DNA of 64,000 nt from Thunnus maccoyii (GCF_910596095.1 NC_056550.1:28545699-28609698); one strand, 5' to 3'. Counted from the stretch's first letter, positions 11,401 through 23,250 are shown. A program made the numbers and translations. The notes: generated from the sequence alone by a model not told the origin.

Positions 11401-14400
11401 TTTATCTCCTGCTTAATGGACTGGGCTTCCTCCATGCCCAACTTGCATGATCTCATCTCTCTAGATGAAGGGTGCAGCTCCGACCTGAGTTTCTGGTCTC
11501 ACCTGCTTGATCACTGGAATGGCATCACTTCTTCTACGAAGAGCTAGCGCATTCCTCCGACTCCCTGAAGTTCTTCATGGATGCCATTTGCTACTGCATG
11601 GACGTTTGCCATTTCAAACCTACATTCGTGGGCTGGTGTCTGGGATTCAGTTCAACATTAGATGCTACGATCATTCTTTTCCTAGTTTATTTTCCAATCC
11701 AGCCATAAAAACCGACCATAGACAGACAGACTTTCTCTCTCTTGCATAGGATGCTTTACTCCTTCCATTGATACTTTGCTCGAAGCTGCATTTTAAGTGG
11801 CGAATTTACAACTCCCTCTGAGTCCTTTGATCCCAATAGAGACATTTCCTTCTCTGATCTAGCTTTCCATCCTAGTCACTTCAGTTTACGCCTTAAGCAT
11901 TCAAAACATGGAGGTGCCTGCTCCGTCTTCGCTGCTCGCACTGATTCCACTTTCTGCCTTTTCAAGTCTATGATAAAATACCCCCATATCAGACTCAGCT
12001 CTAGCTCTCTCTCTCAATTATTTCTCATCCCAGGTAATCTTCCCCTATCCAAATTCTGGTTTAACCATCATTTAGGCAAGTCCTCATAAAAAGTGAATTA
12101 TCCCCTCAGCTTTATTCAGGGCATTCTTTTAGGATAGGCATGGCTACTTCAGCCACCAACCAAGGCATTTCGTCCACCTCCCTGCAAAAAATGGGTCCTC
12201 CTCTGCCTACACATCCTAGATTCTCCCCGACCAACATCAACACAGTTCTTGCAAATCAAAGCCCTTTGTAGACGGAGCTCTTGCACCCATGCTTTGTGGT
12301 TGTTTTAAATGTCTTGGTGGTCATTTTACGTCTCTCTGTGATAATTTTAAATGTCTTTATGGTTGTTGTATGTCTCAATGTAGTCGTTTTAAGTCTCTGA
12401 GATTATTTAACGTCTCTTTGTTGTTGTTTTAAGTCTCTTTGTAGTTGTTTTAAAACTTTTTGGTCGTTTTAAATGTCTGTGGTTATTTTAAGTCCCTGTA
12501 ATCATTTCACATCTCTCTGTGGTCATTTTATGTTTCTTTGTGGTCATTTTAAGTCGCTTTGTGGTCACTTCATGTCTTTGCAATGTGGTTTTGAATTTAT
12601 TCATGTCGCAGACTCAGCACAAAATCCGTTACCTTCAGTGGAAGAGGTGTGAACATCAAGATTGGAGTGAATCTGAAGAGAAACCCACAAGGACGTCTGA
12701 ATGTCCAGATATCAACCTGTGAAGTCAAAGCTGATCACATCATCACAAGGCACCACAGCATACTGGGGTAACACATGATTAAGATGTGGTCTGGATTAAG
12801 ACCTAGTTTGAGTTGGTGTTCGATGGAGTCGCTGCTCTGTTTAGGTTATAATGACTCAGTGTTGTCATTGGTCAGGGATTCCTCAGGTAGAGCTCCAGGT
12901 GGGGATGTGACTCAAATGTCAAATGTCATTATGATCATCATCAAATGTTCATGAAATACTATTTAAGCTGAGCTGTAACATGTTGCAACTCTGCATCACA
13001 AACTGGCTCAGTGTGATGGGTCATAGGTACAAATGTAATGTTGACATATAAATAAAAAGAGCAGTTAAGATAAGTATTTATAGTGTGCTTCAGTATTTAA
13101 GTACATGTGACACATGCTAACATGCTGCTAGCATGGCTGAAAATCTCCTTCTGCCTTTAAATCATCAGCTGGTTGATCAGCTGTCTCTGATGTTAGAATG
13201 TGATGACCCTGATGATTCTGTTTGTTTGTTTCTAGGCGGCTTTGGGACTTACTCAAACCACTTTACCGATGGTTATTCAACCGCAAGGTTTGTTCCACCT
13301 TCAGTCTTTAACAGAAAACTAAACCAGGTCTGGATGAATCCCAAACCTGCTCAACCACGTGACAGGTGTGCCATTCAGACTGTAAAAACAAAAAACACAC
13401 ACGAGAGATTAGACATTAGTAAAGAGGTCTTCAGGAGACGTGGAGGAAACTATTTCTTCTTCTGTCTTCTGGAACAAGAGTTGAAGGTCAGTTCTGAGTC
13501 ACCTGATTCACCTGAGCATCTGACTGAGCTAACATGCTAACATTTATAATATTTAATAATATTTTATCTTATTTTGTTGTATTTATTCTTGTTTTGCTGT
13601 TTTACTGCAAATTTTATGATTCTTTGCTTTAATGTTTAATCATGTTATGTTGCATGATAGAAATCAAATTTATTATTATTACTATGCCAACATGCTCACA
13701 GTGATAAGCACAGCAGGTGTTTACCATGTTCACCATTTTGGTTTAGCATGTTAGCATGCTAACATTTGCTAATTAAACACAAAGTACAGCTGAGGCTGAT
13801 GGGAAAGTCAATATCTTTGCAGGTCTTGTCATAAACTAAAGTACTGGACAAATTTTGACCTGCTGGTGGCGCTAGAGGGAAAGTCAGAGGATCACCAAAG
13901 TCAGTAGGATTCATCCTCTGGGGAACATCAATGTTTGTAGAAAGTTTCAGTCGAGCTGATAGATGATGAGACATTTCAGTCTGAACCAAAGTCGTGGTTT
14001 GGACACTACAATCTTAAACAGAAAGGGCTGATAGTTCACCCTGAGATGCCAGCGAACATAAAATTGATGAACTAACTTAACATCAAAAATTCCAGTAGTA
14101 CCTGCATAACAGCCCTGTCTGTTTGTCTCTCTGTCTCTCTGTCTGTCCTTAGTTTTGTCCTGCTGTTCAGGAGTACGCTGTGCCTAAAATCAATGCCATG
14201 TTGGAGAGCATCACCATGACAAAAAAGCTTCATGAAAGCTACAACCTCGACTACCACCTGAGCAGCGACATCACAGAAACCCCTTCATGCCTCGACGTGC
14301 CCTTCAGGGTGAGACACAAACATATAAAACATTAAATGTCACACACTGATCCTAAACATGAACAAAACAAAACTCCTTACTCTGAAATTCATTAGGTCTC

Positions 14401-17400
14401 CAAAGACTCTGTCAACTCTTTACATGAAAACAATATATTTTTTTGAATTTCACGTTGACATAAAAAAACAACAACAAATAGACGGGAAGTGAGGGAATGA
14501 CTGAACAAACAATGAATGAGACACCTGAGGTTTGTGTTTATTCAGATGATTAACCTGGTGTGTTGTTAACGTCAATGTATTAGATTTAAAAGCAGAGAAT
14601 TCCTCTGGACGTGTTTACAATCTGTAATAAAATGATTTGTGTGTTTCAGGGTGTATTTTTCAGGCAGGGGGAGACTGTTGACCTCAGCTCTATAAAGAGT
14701 CGTATGGATCCAGTTTTCAGTGAAAGTTACCGGATGGCTTATGTGGGCTTCTCTGAGTTCTTCTTCAACAGCATTGCGATGTCACTCCAGAAGACCGGAC
14801 CTTTTAAGTTAACAATTCCAAAGGTGAGAACTGCTGAGAACCACCTGACAACCTTCACACGTCATCACAAACCAGCATCTCATATGATTCTTCACAGACC
14901 AACAGGAACCCTGAAAGTGTGGTTACCATGGTAACAGACAAATACATTGGGCCCAATTTTAACGATCTAAGTGCACTATTTAAAGCGCATGGCGCAAGTG
15001 CATTTAGGGTGCTGCACCCTTCTGTGGCCCTAATTTGTTGCAAATTTATTTTCGTGTGTTTTTTGAAAAGGTTTATTTTTTTAATTACAGCTTTGTTCTT
15101 TTTTTTGTTCTTTTTTTTAAATCATTGTGTTCAGTCATGGAGTAACAGGTAAAATCAGTGGGGTTTTAATTGTTGAAAGTATGGAAACCTGATCGCTGAA
15201 AATGTTAAAGAATATGTGTTAAAAAAAAAAAAATTAATTTAATTTTAATAATGTAAAAAATCATCATACACAGTTGTCAGGACTTGATCAGCTCTCCAAG
15301 GTGCTGATCCTGCTGCTGCGCCTCAACCTGACGGGTCCGTTTAAATACCTACGTGTATTGCCACGATTTGGTCAAATAATTAGACAATGTCATCTGGCAT
15401 TATTGTGATTCGCTAATTCTGATAAATAATAACTAACCATTATAACATGAATTTTTAAAAATATGTTAATGTACACAATAATAATCTTTAACATTGTAAT
15501 CCTTTTATTTGTAAGCTGTTGCATGTCTGTGTGCTGCTGCCTGTCCATGTGTGTAACAAGCAGAGTGTATGTTGTGCACCCACCTATGTAGCTGCATATC
15601 TCTGTCTTGATAATGTGCCCCTAAAATAACAGTGAGACGCTGCACCATTGACTTCAGACAAGGTCTTTGTTGGTCAATCTGCCTCAAGATATAAATGTGC
15701 CAACAATGCACCCGACCACACCTCATCTTAAGGCCAACATGCCCATGGGCGCTCAGATGGGCGCAAGTGTATTTGCTATTTAAACAACATGGGTGCTGGA
15801 TGGGAAAATGACAAATGCGTTGTCTTAAATTAGCAAAGACACTTGTGTTGTATATCTTATTTACAACACTGAGTGTAGTCCTTCAGTGCTTCATCCTCTG
15901 AACACCACAGGATGGCGACTGTAACACACAAACTGCAAGAAGTACACTACCCCTCTGAACTTTAAACTTTAAATCAATCATCTCACATCCTCTTCGCTGT
16001 TCAATTCAGGCTGCAGCCCACAGTACACATGGCCTATCTGTCATGCCCTCCACTTCTGTCTTCTCCTAGTGTGTGTGTGTGTGTGTGTTTGTGGGTGTGT
16101 CTCTCTCTCCCCCTTGTCTATGCCCAAATTACAGGAGTGGAGACAGGTATGTGGGAGTCAGGCGATCAGCTGCCATCCATCAGGAGTTCTCCTTAAATAT
16201 TGGGTTCAACCTCCTACTCACCGCCAGACTCTTTCTCACCGTCAGTCGCGCTTCAAGCCTCCTAACTTTACGTCTGTTCAGTTTCGACAGCATCACTAAT
16301 CTCTGTTTCTGTGTTTCTATAGTTTTTGCCTTTGCCTGCCTGCAGCCCTTGTCTCCTGGCTTCCTGCCTCACCTGCACAGCCCATCCCTCTGCCTGGCTC
16401 CCCGCTCCATTCCCTCTGCCCAGCCTCACGCCCAGCCCAAGCCCCAGGTTCCCGGCTACCAGCCCAGACCTTGGCTCAAACCTCCCAGCTACCACTTTGC
16501 AAATAAAATCCTCTTCCAACACCGCTCGCTGCCTCTTGCCTCGGTGTCCTGCTCTTGAGTTCACTAGCCTAGCCTTAACACTATCATTTGTTAAAATCTT
16601 GATATTGATTTGGGGACCATCACATAGGTGGATAGCTATCTAGTCGTGTTGTTAAACATTCTGTCAATTTATATTTACTGTTTGTCAACCGTACCCAGTG
16701 TTAATAACTTTGAATCTTGCTAGCATAGTGTTAGCTTTCTGGCTCATAGCTGAGCCAAAGGCCTCTATGAGCTGAGAAGATTAGAAATATCTCCCGTTGC
16801 TGAGTCGTATCTAAGGTTCTTCCTATTTGCTGGAGTAGTGAACAATGTTTCCATTGCATAAGAACCTTATGGTATGGTAATGATTGTTCCAGGTATTGGT
16901 CAAACCCTCAGGTGTTACCAGAGAAACTGAGTTATGGCTTGTGAAAAACGCATGAAAATATGAATTAATGGTCTTAATTTTTTTTTTTGGCAAGTGACCA
17001 TGGTATAAGTGGGATAATTCCCTTCAAGGTGTCCATAATCTGGAATTAATGAACTCAACAAGCCTATAGTTTGAGATAAAATAATTTTATTTTTGTTAAA
17101 TGATCCCGAAAAATAAAAAATGAAATAAAAAACGTGAATGCTGCTCTTCCTCTCATCACTTCAACAGCTAAGCTCCCTTAAAGAACGTGCTCTGGCTGCT
17201 GTGGGACTCTCTACGGTAAGATATACAAATGGTAGAAACAGTAGAATAGTGAATTGTTCATGTTTTAAATTTCTTTGTGCTCATTTTAAATCTCTTTGTG
17301 CTTGTTTTACATCTCTTTGCTTGTTTGCTCGTTTTAAAGGTTCAGTTTGAAGAATTTAGTGGCATCTAGCAGAATGGACTTGGCAGAAATGTAATATAAT

Positions 17401-19626
17401 ATTAATAAGTTTTTTTTAATTAGTGTATCCCATGTAAATAAGAATCATAGTGTTTTTGTCTCCTTACAATGAGCTCTTTATATCTACATAGGAAGCGGGT
17501 CCTCTTCTACAGAGTCCACCATGTTGCACTGCCATGTTTCTACAGTAGCCCACAATGGTCAAACCAAACACTGGCTTAGAGAAGGACTTTCGCATTTTTC
17601 ACAAGTTTCACGGCTACTGTAGGTTCTCCTACACACTTGGAAGGGGAGGGTGAGGGGATGGCTATTCATTTGGTTGCAATCTGCAACCACACCGATAGAT
17701 GCCACTAAAACCTACACACTATTCCTTTAAATCTCTTTGTGCTCGTTTAAATCTCTTTATGGCATTTTTGAGTATCCTTGTAGTTAGTAATCTAAATCTT
17801 TGTTCTAAATCTTTGTAGTTGTTTTGTGTGTCTTTGAAATTGTTTTGAGTCTTTTTATAGAAGAAACTGCAAAGAAAAAAATCAGGAATTATTTACTGTT
17901 ATTTACAGTTATAAACCGAGCAGCAGAGCAGCAAACAACAGCTGGAAGCAGTTCACACAGTTCAGTGTCCAGGCTGCTGCTTGGGTTGTTTTGTGTATTT
18001 CATTATGACAGTATACTGTATACTGCTGGTTGAATCTTCTGTTGTGCTGGTTTCCTGCTGCTGATGCTGTTTCTTTAACTGTAGGGTCGTATCAAATTGA
18101 AGCTCGCTCAGTCGCCCACAGTCAGGATCAGTAGAAATGGAGTCTCTGCCACTGTGAATGCCAGAGTCCAATCTTTAGCAAGACCAGCTAACAAGAATCC
18201 AACCGTTCCTGTGGTAAACACACAACACACACACACACACACAAATACAACCAGACTGAACAATTCATCGCTGCAGTGTTTTTAACGTCCATCTCACAGA
18301 ACAGATACTTCGGTTTTAACGTTGTCTATGACGACAGATGAACACTTGAAGTTTTCAAACTAGTGATTTCCTAAATCAAGTTGTACAATTAAAACTTAAA
18401 GAATAATTATCTGGTAAACACATCCATAAGTCACATCAGGAAGTGACTGCGGCATCACAAACCTAGCCAAAGCCAAACCTATAGGACTGAATGGGTGCCA
18501 TTTTTAGTCTATTATCCAGCTCTTATAATACATCCATGATTTCCTGCAGGCCTGCCAGGTGGATATCAAGGTCGACATCAAAGGAAACCGTCTGATCCTT
18601 CGTTCTACAAAGCCTGTCAAGTAAGAACAAAACACACACTCACATACAGATCAACCTTTATTAGTATTTTTAATAATGAAAATAAATGATAATAAATAAT
18701 CATAGTAAAGGCTATTTCTAATGTAACACAAAGTGCTGAACATAAATGCAAAGAATCAAAGCATTTACAATAAAACATGTGAAGGTACATCAGACATTCT
18801 GAGCTGAAGTACCCATTCACCACTCGTCATGTTCAACATGTGTATATTTTTAATGATTTTAAGGTGGATATTAAGGAACATGACAAAAAGAAAAGACTTT
18901 TTCATGAAATTAAATCGTTACCTTTAACGTCACATTTGCATTCCTATAGTACTAATACTATAGTACTAATACTAATAATACTAATTGGGATGACAGAAGC
19001 TGGATCTTTCAAGTTGGGCTGCAACTAAGGATTATTTTATTGACTGATTAATCTGTTTATTATTTTCTCAATTAATTGATTGATTATATAATCCATAAAA
19101 TGTCAGAAAATGGTGAAAAATGTCTACAACTGTTTCCCAAAGCCCAAGATGACAGCCCCTTGTTTTGTCCACAACACAAAAATATTCAGTTTACTGTCAC
19201 AGAGGACTAAAGTAACCAGAAAATATTCACATTCAAGAAGCTGAAATAAGAAAATTTGGACTGTTTTTCTTTAAAAATGACTCAAACCGATTAAACGATT
19301 ATCAAAATAATTGGTGATTAATGTAATAGTTGGCAACTAAGTGATTAATTGACTAATCGTTGAAGCTCTACTTTCAACTGTTTGCAAACTTTTTCTTTTT
19401 CAGATGTAAACTCAAACCTAAAACATTCAAAGGAAGATTTATGGTAAGAAAACGTTCTTGTAATATTATTATTATTATTAATAATAATAACAACAATAAT
19501 AATAATAATAATAATAATAACAATAGCTGTTTCTGTGCAGGCGCTGTTCGTTAACATCGGCATAAACAGATATATTACAGGCACCTTGAAGCGTAAGCAC
19601 TTAACTACACACTTCACTGTTATTCT

Positions 19627-19679
<53 letters not shown>

Positions 19680-20461
19680 ATGTGTGTGTGTGTATGTGTG
19701 TGTGTGTGTTCAGGCTTGATTGAAGGGCTTTTGATCCCTCTGCCTAAAGGAGTCCGCTACACTGAGGGGAAGATCGACTATCATGACGTGAGTTTGCGCC
19801 TCATTATATCACAGACCACATTATAGTAGACCTGCCAACCCTGGACGAATATTTTGAGTACCAATTCGGTTACTTAGATGCAACAGACGTGAATAACTGC
19901 TGTTCACACAATGAATTATTGTCCATAATTTGCATACATACACATTAAAGTACATCATTTGCATACATACAGCAGTCAAACAGACAAACACTGATATGAA
20001 AATTCTTGATACCAATAATGGATTGTTTACAGAAATATCTGCAGATGCCAGTACTGTTAGTTGGTTATTTCTGCTATACATTAATCTACCACTACTGCTG
20101 CTTTTATAGTTTTTATTGTTTACACATCCACAATAATCAAACTTTAAGCCAATTTGGTTTCTGAAAATATGATTATCAGCTAATGAAAAAAGTAAAATAA
20201 AAATAAAAGATGATGACAACGACCCTAAACTGCCTAAACAGACTATTTTGTGGCTATAGTGAAATAAATATTTTAAACTGGTTAATACAGCTGCTCTAAT
20301 TATAGGTAGGCTATTATATAATGGTATGATGACCTAATAACAACAGAAATCTGTCACTACCTGTGTTGTTGTGGTTGCAGGGCTTCGTGGTGATTGGAGG
20401 GAGCCTGAACTTCACTCCAGCTGGGAGGAGGACGGTGCTGAAAAGAATCGGCAGAGTTTAA
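5479..20461 (+). CDS. BPI/LBP-family lipopolysaccharide-binding protein (14 coding exons, 462 aa)
   Basis: Coding exons: 5479-5587, 7026-7122, 7488-7637, 12612-12767, 13236-13287, 14153-14308, 14650-14823, 17168-17215, 18085-18213, 18550-18620, 19404-19443, 19541-19592, 19714-19787, 20381-20461. All have GT-AG borders and compatible phases; together they give 1389 nt, 462 residues plus TAA. Family members are typically 470-490 residues. Residues 1-20 are a signal peptide (MTSRVLSAFFFITLVSSITA). Cys155 (ISTCEVKAD) and Cys190 (FCPAVQEYA) match the single conserved disulfide of the N-terminal barrel (human BPI 135/175). A basic loop (NLKRNPQGR) before Cys155 fits LPS binding. MAYVGFSEFFFNS matches the MVYLGLSDYFFNT region of human BPI. 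The C-terminal barrel exons are shorter and less conserved. Expected role: secreted binding of Gram-negative lipid A. Whether it is BPI, LBP or BPIFC-like cannot be settled by eye, so no symbol is given. Confidence 0.9.
6535..7020 (+). repeat. About 34-bp minisatellite in intron 1, ending at the exon 2 acceptor
   Basis: Degenerate tandem units of the form GTATTAGTAGTATTTGTACT plus GTGTTTTCAGTGAA. By length this is roughly 14 units. The last unit runs directly into the real 3' splice site (GTACTGTGTTCTTGCAG) and the first exon bases (TGAAGGAT), which resemble the repeat's own TTTTCAGTGAAGTAT. The repeat therefore carries a splice-acceptor-like core in every unit. Confidence 0.85.
7715..7832 (+). 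repeat. 21-bp minisatellite, left part, in intron 3
   Basis: Units such as GTCTCTTTGTGGTCGTTTTAT repeat with period 21. The same family resumes at 12290, on the far side of the retroelement block, and recurs in intron 8 (17262-17345 and 17728-17850). Confidence 0.8.
7875..8200 (+). mobile_element. Non-LTR reverse transcriptase fragment
   Basis: The frame at 7883 reads AKVIHKYKAGDRH and then LSKYRPVSLF, the conserved start of a LINE RT domain (K-V-I-P-x-F/Y-K-x-G-D ... NYRPISLL). A shifted frame near 8110 gives NKKYSVGVFLDLKK, the next RT block. The piece carries frameshifts and stops and lacks the catalytic YxDD, so it is a dead fragment in intron 3 of the BPI/LBP gene. Confidence 0.75.
8201..9140. 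other. Intron 3 sequence of unknown origin
   Basis: No recognised gene. The open frame 8253-8594 on the minus strand (113 codons) has no family resemblance I can name and lies between two retroelement remnants, so it is probably transposon-derived. The rest is AT-rich filler. Confidence 0.4.
9145..12285 (+). mobile_element. DIRS/Ngaro-like tyrosine-recombinase retrotransposon (decayed)
   Basis: The order is Gag-like, RT, RNase H-like, recombinase. The Gag-like frame (9850-10452) contains a perfect CX2CX4HX4C zinc knuckle, CITCGDPGHTASLC (10141-10182), then a Cys/His cluster FNENVCSFPSCHFLHICSNC. RT follows at about 10850-11250 with WLSKADIFDAFNIVPIHP and the active-site block LHLLDDFLLI. LLSLLGHLNFTMRIIPRG (11341 onward) is typical of DIRS elements. 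The recombinase end near 12111-12160 reads YSGHSFRIGMATSA, the signature box of these YR retroelements. A shifted frame at about 12190 gives SSAYTS, where the catalytic Tyr would lie. Frameshifts and in-frame stops (for example after ATITK at 11335) show that it is inactive. It lies in the sense orientation inside intron 3 of the BPI/LBP gene. Split or inverted terminal repeats were not identified. Confidence 0.85.
12290..12590 (+). repeat. 21-bp minisatellite, right part
   Basis: Continuation of the CTTTGTGGTCATTTTAAGTCT array seen at 7715-7832. It ends about 20 bases before the acceptor of exon 4 (12612). The retroelement block at 7833-12289 appears to have landed inside one ancestral array. 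Confidence 0.8.
14948..15840 (+). mobile_element. Non-autonomous DNA transposon remnant in intron 7
   Basis: It starts with GGGCCCAATTTTAACGATCT followed by AAAGCGCATGGCGCAAGTGC, a left end common to a fish DNA-transposon family. GGGCGCTCAGATGGGCGCAA occurs near 15748. A matching right terminal repeat was not found, so the right limit is approximate. No transposase frame survives. Confidence 0.6.
15995..16560 (+). repeat. Repeat-derived C-rich segment with (GT)n in intron 7
   Basis: A (GT)n run (16070-16087) is followed by CT-rich sequence. From 16310 comes a Pro/Ser/Leu-rich open stretch ending in AATAAAATCC. Its layout (C-rich, then AATAAA, then CTTGCCTCGGTGTCC) resembles the 3' part of a retroelement. 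The three overlapping open frames here (16073-16558, 16326-16643 and 16268-16564 on the minus strand) are compositional. Confidence 0.4.
17344..17728 (-). mobile_element. MITE in intron 8 of the BPI/LBP gene, related to 56545-56820
   Basis: The ends are inverted: TTTAGTGGCATCTAG near 17352 and TAGATGCCACTAAAACC near 17696. The interior (CCATGTTTCTACAGTAGCCC, CACAAGTTTCACGGC, GTAGGTTCTCCTACAC) is the reverse complement of 56545-56700. Non-coding and non-autonomous. Confidence 0.7.
18029..18077 (+). repeat. 49-bp acceptor-proximal segment, duplicated at 21099
   Basis: These bases lie just before the exon 9 acceptor and include its polypyrimidine region. The identical 49 bases occur at 21099-21147, about 640 bases beyond the stop codon. 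The distal copy lacks the AG and any exon. Confidence 0.85.
19014..19370. mobile_element. hAT-like MITE (TAGAGCTGCAAC family) in intron 10
   Basis: 357 bases. The left end is TTGGGCTGCAAC and the right end GTTGAAGCTCTA, which are imperfect inverted repeats. The 8-bp flanks CTTTCAAG and CTTTCAAC differ at one base and look like a hAT target-site duplication. It ends about 30 bases before exon 11. Further members are at 27142, 33877, 56205, 58650, 59020 and 62330. Confidence 0.75.
19465..19710. repeat. (AAT)n, (TA)n and (GT)n microsatellites flanking exon 12
   Basis: (TAT/AAT)n runs at 19465-19523, about 17 bases before exon 12. (TA)n is at 19631-19675 and (TG)n at 19681-19709, directly before exon 13. 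The (TG)n run doubles as the start of exon 13's acceptor tract. Confidence 0.9.
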
Positions 20462-20764
20462 CATGAGCTACTTTCTGTATCTTACAAACTTTGCTGTTTT
20501 CAGTCAGTCACACCAAATCTCATATGATTAATGTTAAATTTAACAAATCACATTTAAAGACAGAAACAGCAGGTTGGTGATGATCCTGTTAGCTTTCACT
20601 TTCTCTCTCATGTAATCGCTGATTTTAGATTTGACGCTTGTGCAGTTGTGATACTTCTGTACCTGCATTAGTACTGTTACAACAAGGTAAAAGTACTATT
20701 ATTAGTGTCACATCCCGCTGCAGCTTTTTACTCTTACAACTTGTTATCCTGATTCTTTCTCTAC

Positions 20765-20770
20765 AATAAA
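20765..20770 (+). promoter_or_regulatory. Polyadenylation signal of the BPI/LBP gene
   Basis: AATAAA lies about 300 bases after the TAA at 20459-20461, followed by the GT-rich stretch CTCGTGTTTTTATTT. This gives a 3' UTR of roughly 320 bases. Confidence 0.75.
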
Positions 20771-20789
20771 ACGCTTCAGCATCACTGAC

Positions 20790-21980
20790 TCGTGTTTTTA
20801 TTTAGAACAGAATTTTTGGAGTTTCTCAGGTACTAAATAGTGGAATCTTTTACTCACTTAAATCAAATGTTGGAGGGTAAATGTACAGATCAGATCTCAT
20901 TCTTCATCATTATCCTCTTCACTCCAGGGAAACTCCTTCCCCTGAAAGACAGGCGGTGTTTTAATCAAAGTATGGAAGCCCTGAAAGTCAAGTGAGAAAA
21001 AAATATTTCTGGAGGTCCAGTTTCTAAGTCTGATGACTGATTATGACTTAAGAACAGGTGAAAAAAAGGTTTTGCCAGGATAATCTTTCTATGTTTTTGT
21101 TGAATCTTCTGTTGTGCTGGTTTCCTGCTGCTGATGCTGTTTCTTTACATATATTCTGCACATATATTGTGTGTTAGCACAATATACAACATTAGTAACG
21201 TTTTATAACTTGCTAACACACAATATACTCACCTTGTGTTTAGAGTGTATGGAGAAATAAAAACACACCTGAAAGAAAACATGAATGCTTTCAGTCCTAT
21301 TTGGAACATGGAGTAATGGTGTAAATATGCCCTCCTGTGGCCGAAATGAGTATTACAACAACAAACACTAAGAAAAAAAAACAACCTTCTATTTCAACAG
21401 ATGAAAAAAAAAAAAAAAGATCCTGGCAAAACTCTCTTTTTCACTTATTTTCACAGATAAAAAAACAACTTTTTTTTCAGCTGTTCTTAAGTCATAAACA
21501 CAGGAGAGAAAGGAATTTAGATCAGACTTAGAAATTGGATTTCCAGAAATATTTTTTTTCTCAACCAACTTTACTGCGACTTTATTAAGCTCCTAATAAA
21601 GTCACATTGAAGTTATTTCAGTGTGCGGTGGTCGATTTTGATTTTTAAATAAATAAATAAATACAGAAATAACCTAAATAAAAGTTGATATATGGAAATG
21701 TAGAAAAAAAAATCAAGATTCAAGATTAATTTATTACCATTTTGCAACACAAGATTGTATAACAAAATGTAGTTTGTAGTCCTTAAATGCTACTCACAAA
21801 AACTGAAATTATATATGAAATGAATGAATGAATGAAATTTGTATTATTGTGTCATGCATACAACTGTACGCCCAGCCAACATGGGCTTACAAGACACCAT
21901 GAATTCCAACAAGCCAGGACCAGAGAACAACTTATATATTGTAAAAAGAAAATCTTTCACCTTCAGATCTAGAGTTCATC
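20790..21980. other. Intergenic, AT-rich
   Basis: Contains the 49-bp duplicate of the intron 8 end (21099-21147), short inverted CACAATATA motifs near 21180-21225, A-rich runs and (AATA)n at 21648. No gene seen. Confidence 0.5.
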
Positions 21981-21984
21981 ATTA

Positions 21985-22830
21985 AATAGTTCAGACATTC
22001 TGAATTACAGTTGGAAGCTTATTACTGAAGAGTCTAAGTAAACACTGATTAAACAATCTGTCTTGCCTTCTTTTCCAAGCTTTTGAGATAAAGTTAGCAA
22101 ACTTAAATACGTCAAACTTAAACAGCCATTCCAGTTTTTGCTCATCTGAACACCAGAATATTTCAGGGTTTAGTCGAGCAATTTCATGAAACAGTAACTC
22201 TCTTAAGTCATCGGAATTTGTACAGTACAATAGAAAATGGGACTCACTTTCCACTTGGCCAGAGGAAGAATACCAGCTCTCAACTGCGCAACCAAAGGTC
22301 TTTGGCTTCTAGATAAACGAGATGTTACATATAATTCAGGGCCAAAATTCTGTTTGATATGAATATATGTTCTTAATTTTGGCTTTAACAGAACATTTTC
22401 AAACCATTTTTCTTCAAATTTCAGTAGAGGCTTGTTTTTAATAGAGTTAACGTTACAGCACAGGTTATTCCTATAGATATACAGCATATCCACCTCCTTG
22501 AAGATTGAGTGAAGCTCTTCTGCCCATAGAGAACTATGTAATTTACTCCACATAAATACTTTCTTATTTATTCTGTCCTCTGCCATTTTGATTAGACGGT
22601 TCCACAATCGGATCATTTCACATTTTCATTGTATAGACCCTGGTACTCAGCCCATGTCTCCCTGAGCTGCTGGAATTGGAGCAAATCTATGAACCCCCAA
22701 AAAACATTGTATAGCTCTACTCTGTATAGAGTCTATAGTTTTAGATTCTTTTAAAACCCCACACCCCTGCAGCATAATTCAATATGGGGGAGACACATGC
22801 ATCATCCCAAAGCTCTCCCAGCTGAGTCAC
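21985..22830 (-). mobile_element. Non-LTR retrotransposon 3' coding remnant
   Basis: On the minus strand, 22830-22760 gives CVSPILNYAAGVWGF. 22720-22630 carries a degenerate FLGVHRFAPIPAAQGDMGW-like block. 22616-22203 reads MIRLWNRLIKMAEDRINKKV and then KLRTYIHIKQNFGPELYV. 22254-21991 gives ESESHFLLYCTNSDDLRELL and FANFISKAWKRRQDRLF, the zinc-binding C-terminal region of a common fish LINE. The pieces are in the right order but in different frames, so it is dead. Confidence 0.8.
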
Positions 22831-22883
22831 CATTGTTGTCCCATATAAATGGATTAATAAATAATAAGTCATAAAAAATAAAA

Positions 22884-23250
22884 CTATTTTATATATTGTA
22901 GTGCAGAGGATGAATTGAGGAATCTCACAGCCTGAGGAAAGAAGCTGCTCTGTAGTCTGGAGGTCTGACAGCAAATACTTCTGCCAGACAGCAGCAGGGT
23001 GAACAGGCTGTGGTTGGGGTGGGTTTTGTCTTTTAGTATCCTTTGGGCTCCATGAAGGCTCCTCATTTCACCAATATCACTGATGCTTGAGATGGGTACC
23101 GATGATGTTCTGGGTGGTTTTAATCACCCACTGCAGAGCCTTCCTTCCACATCCCATGCCAACTTGTAATGTTTCCAGTCAGGATGCTTTCTATCACTCC
23201 TCTGAAAAAGTTAACAAGAACCTTAGAGAGGAATTTTGCCTTTTTTAGTT
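22884..23250 (-). mobile_element. Second LINE C-terminal remnant
   Basis: On the minus strand, 23230-23130 reads VNFFRGVIESILTGNITSWH with small disruptions. 23066-22884 reads AQRILKDKTHPNHSLFTLLL, then SRLQSSFFPQAVRFLNSS. This is the very common C-terminal signature of a fish non-LTR element. It differs in family from the remnant immediately to its left, and neither is intact. Confidence 0.8.

Noticed and set aside
15274-15334. Extra BPI/LBP exon candidate between exons 7 and 8 (LSGLDQLSKVL)
   Set aside because: 61 bases would break the reading phase, the donor is poor, and the stretch lies inside a DNA-transposon remnant. The model closes in frame without it.
16073-16643. Overlapping Pro/Ser/Leu-rich frames as an exon or small secreted protein
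   Set aside because: Several frames on both strands are open at once, which is typical of C-rich repeat sequence, and the segment ends in a retroelement-like AATAAA tail.
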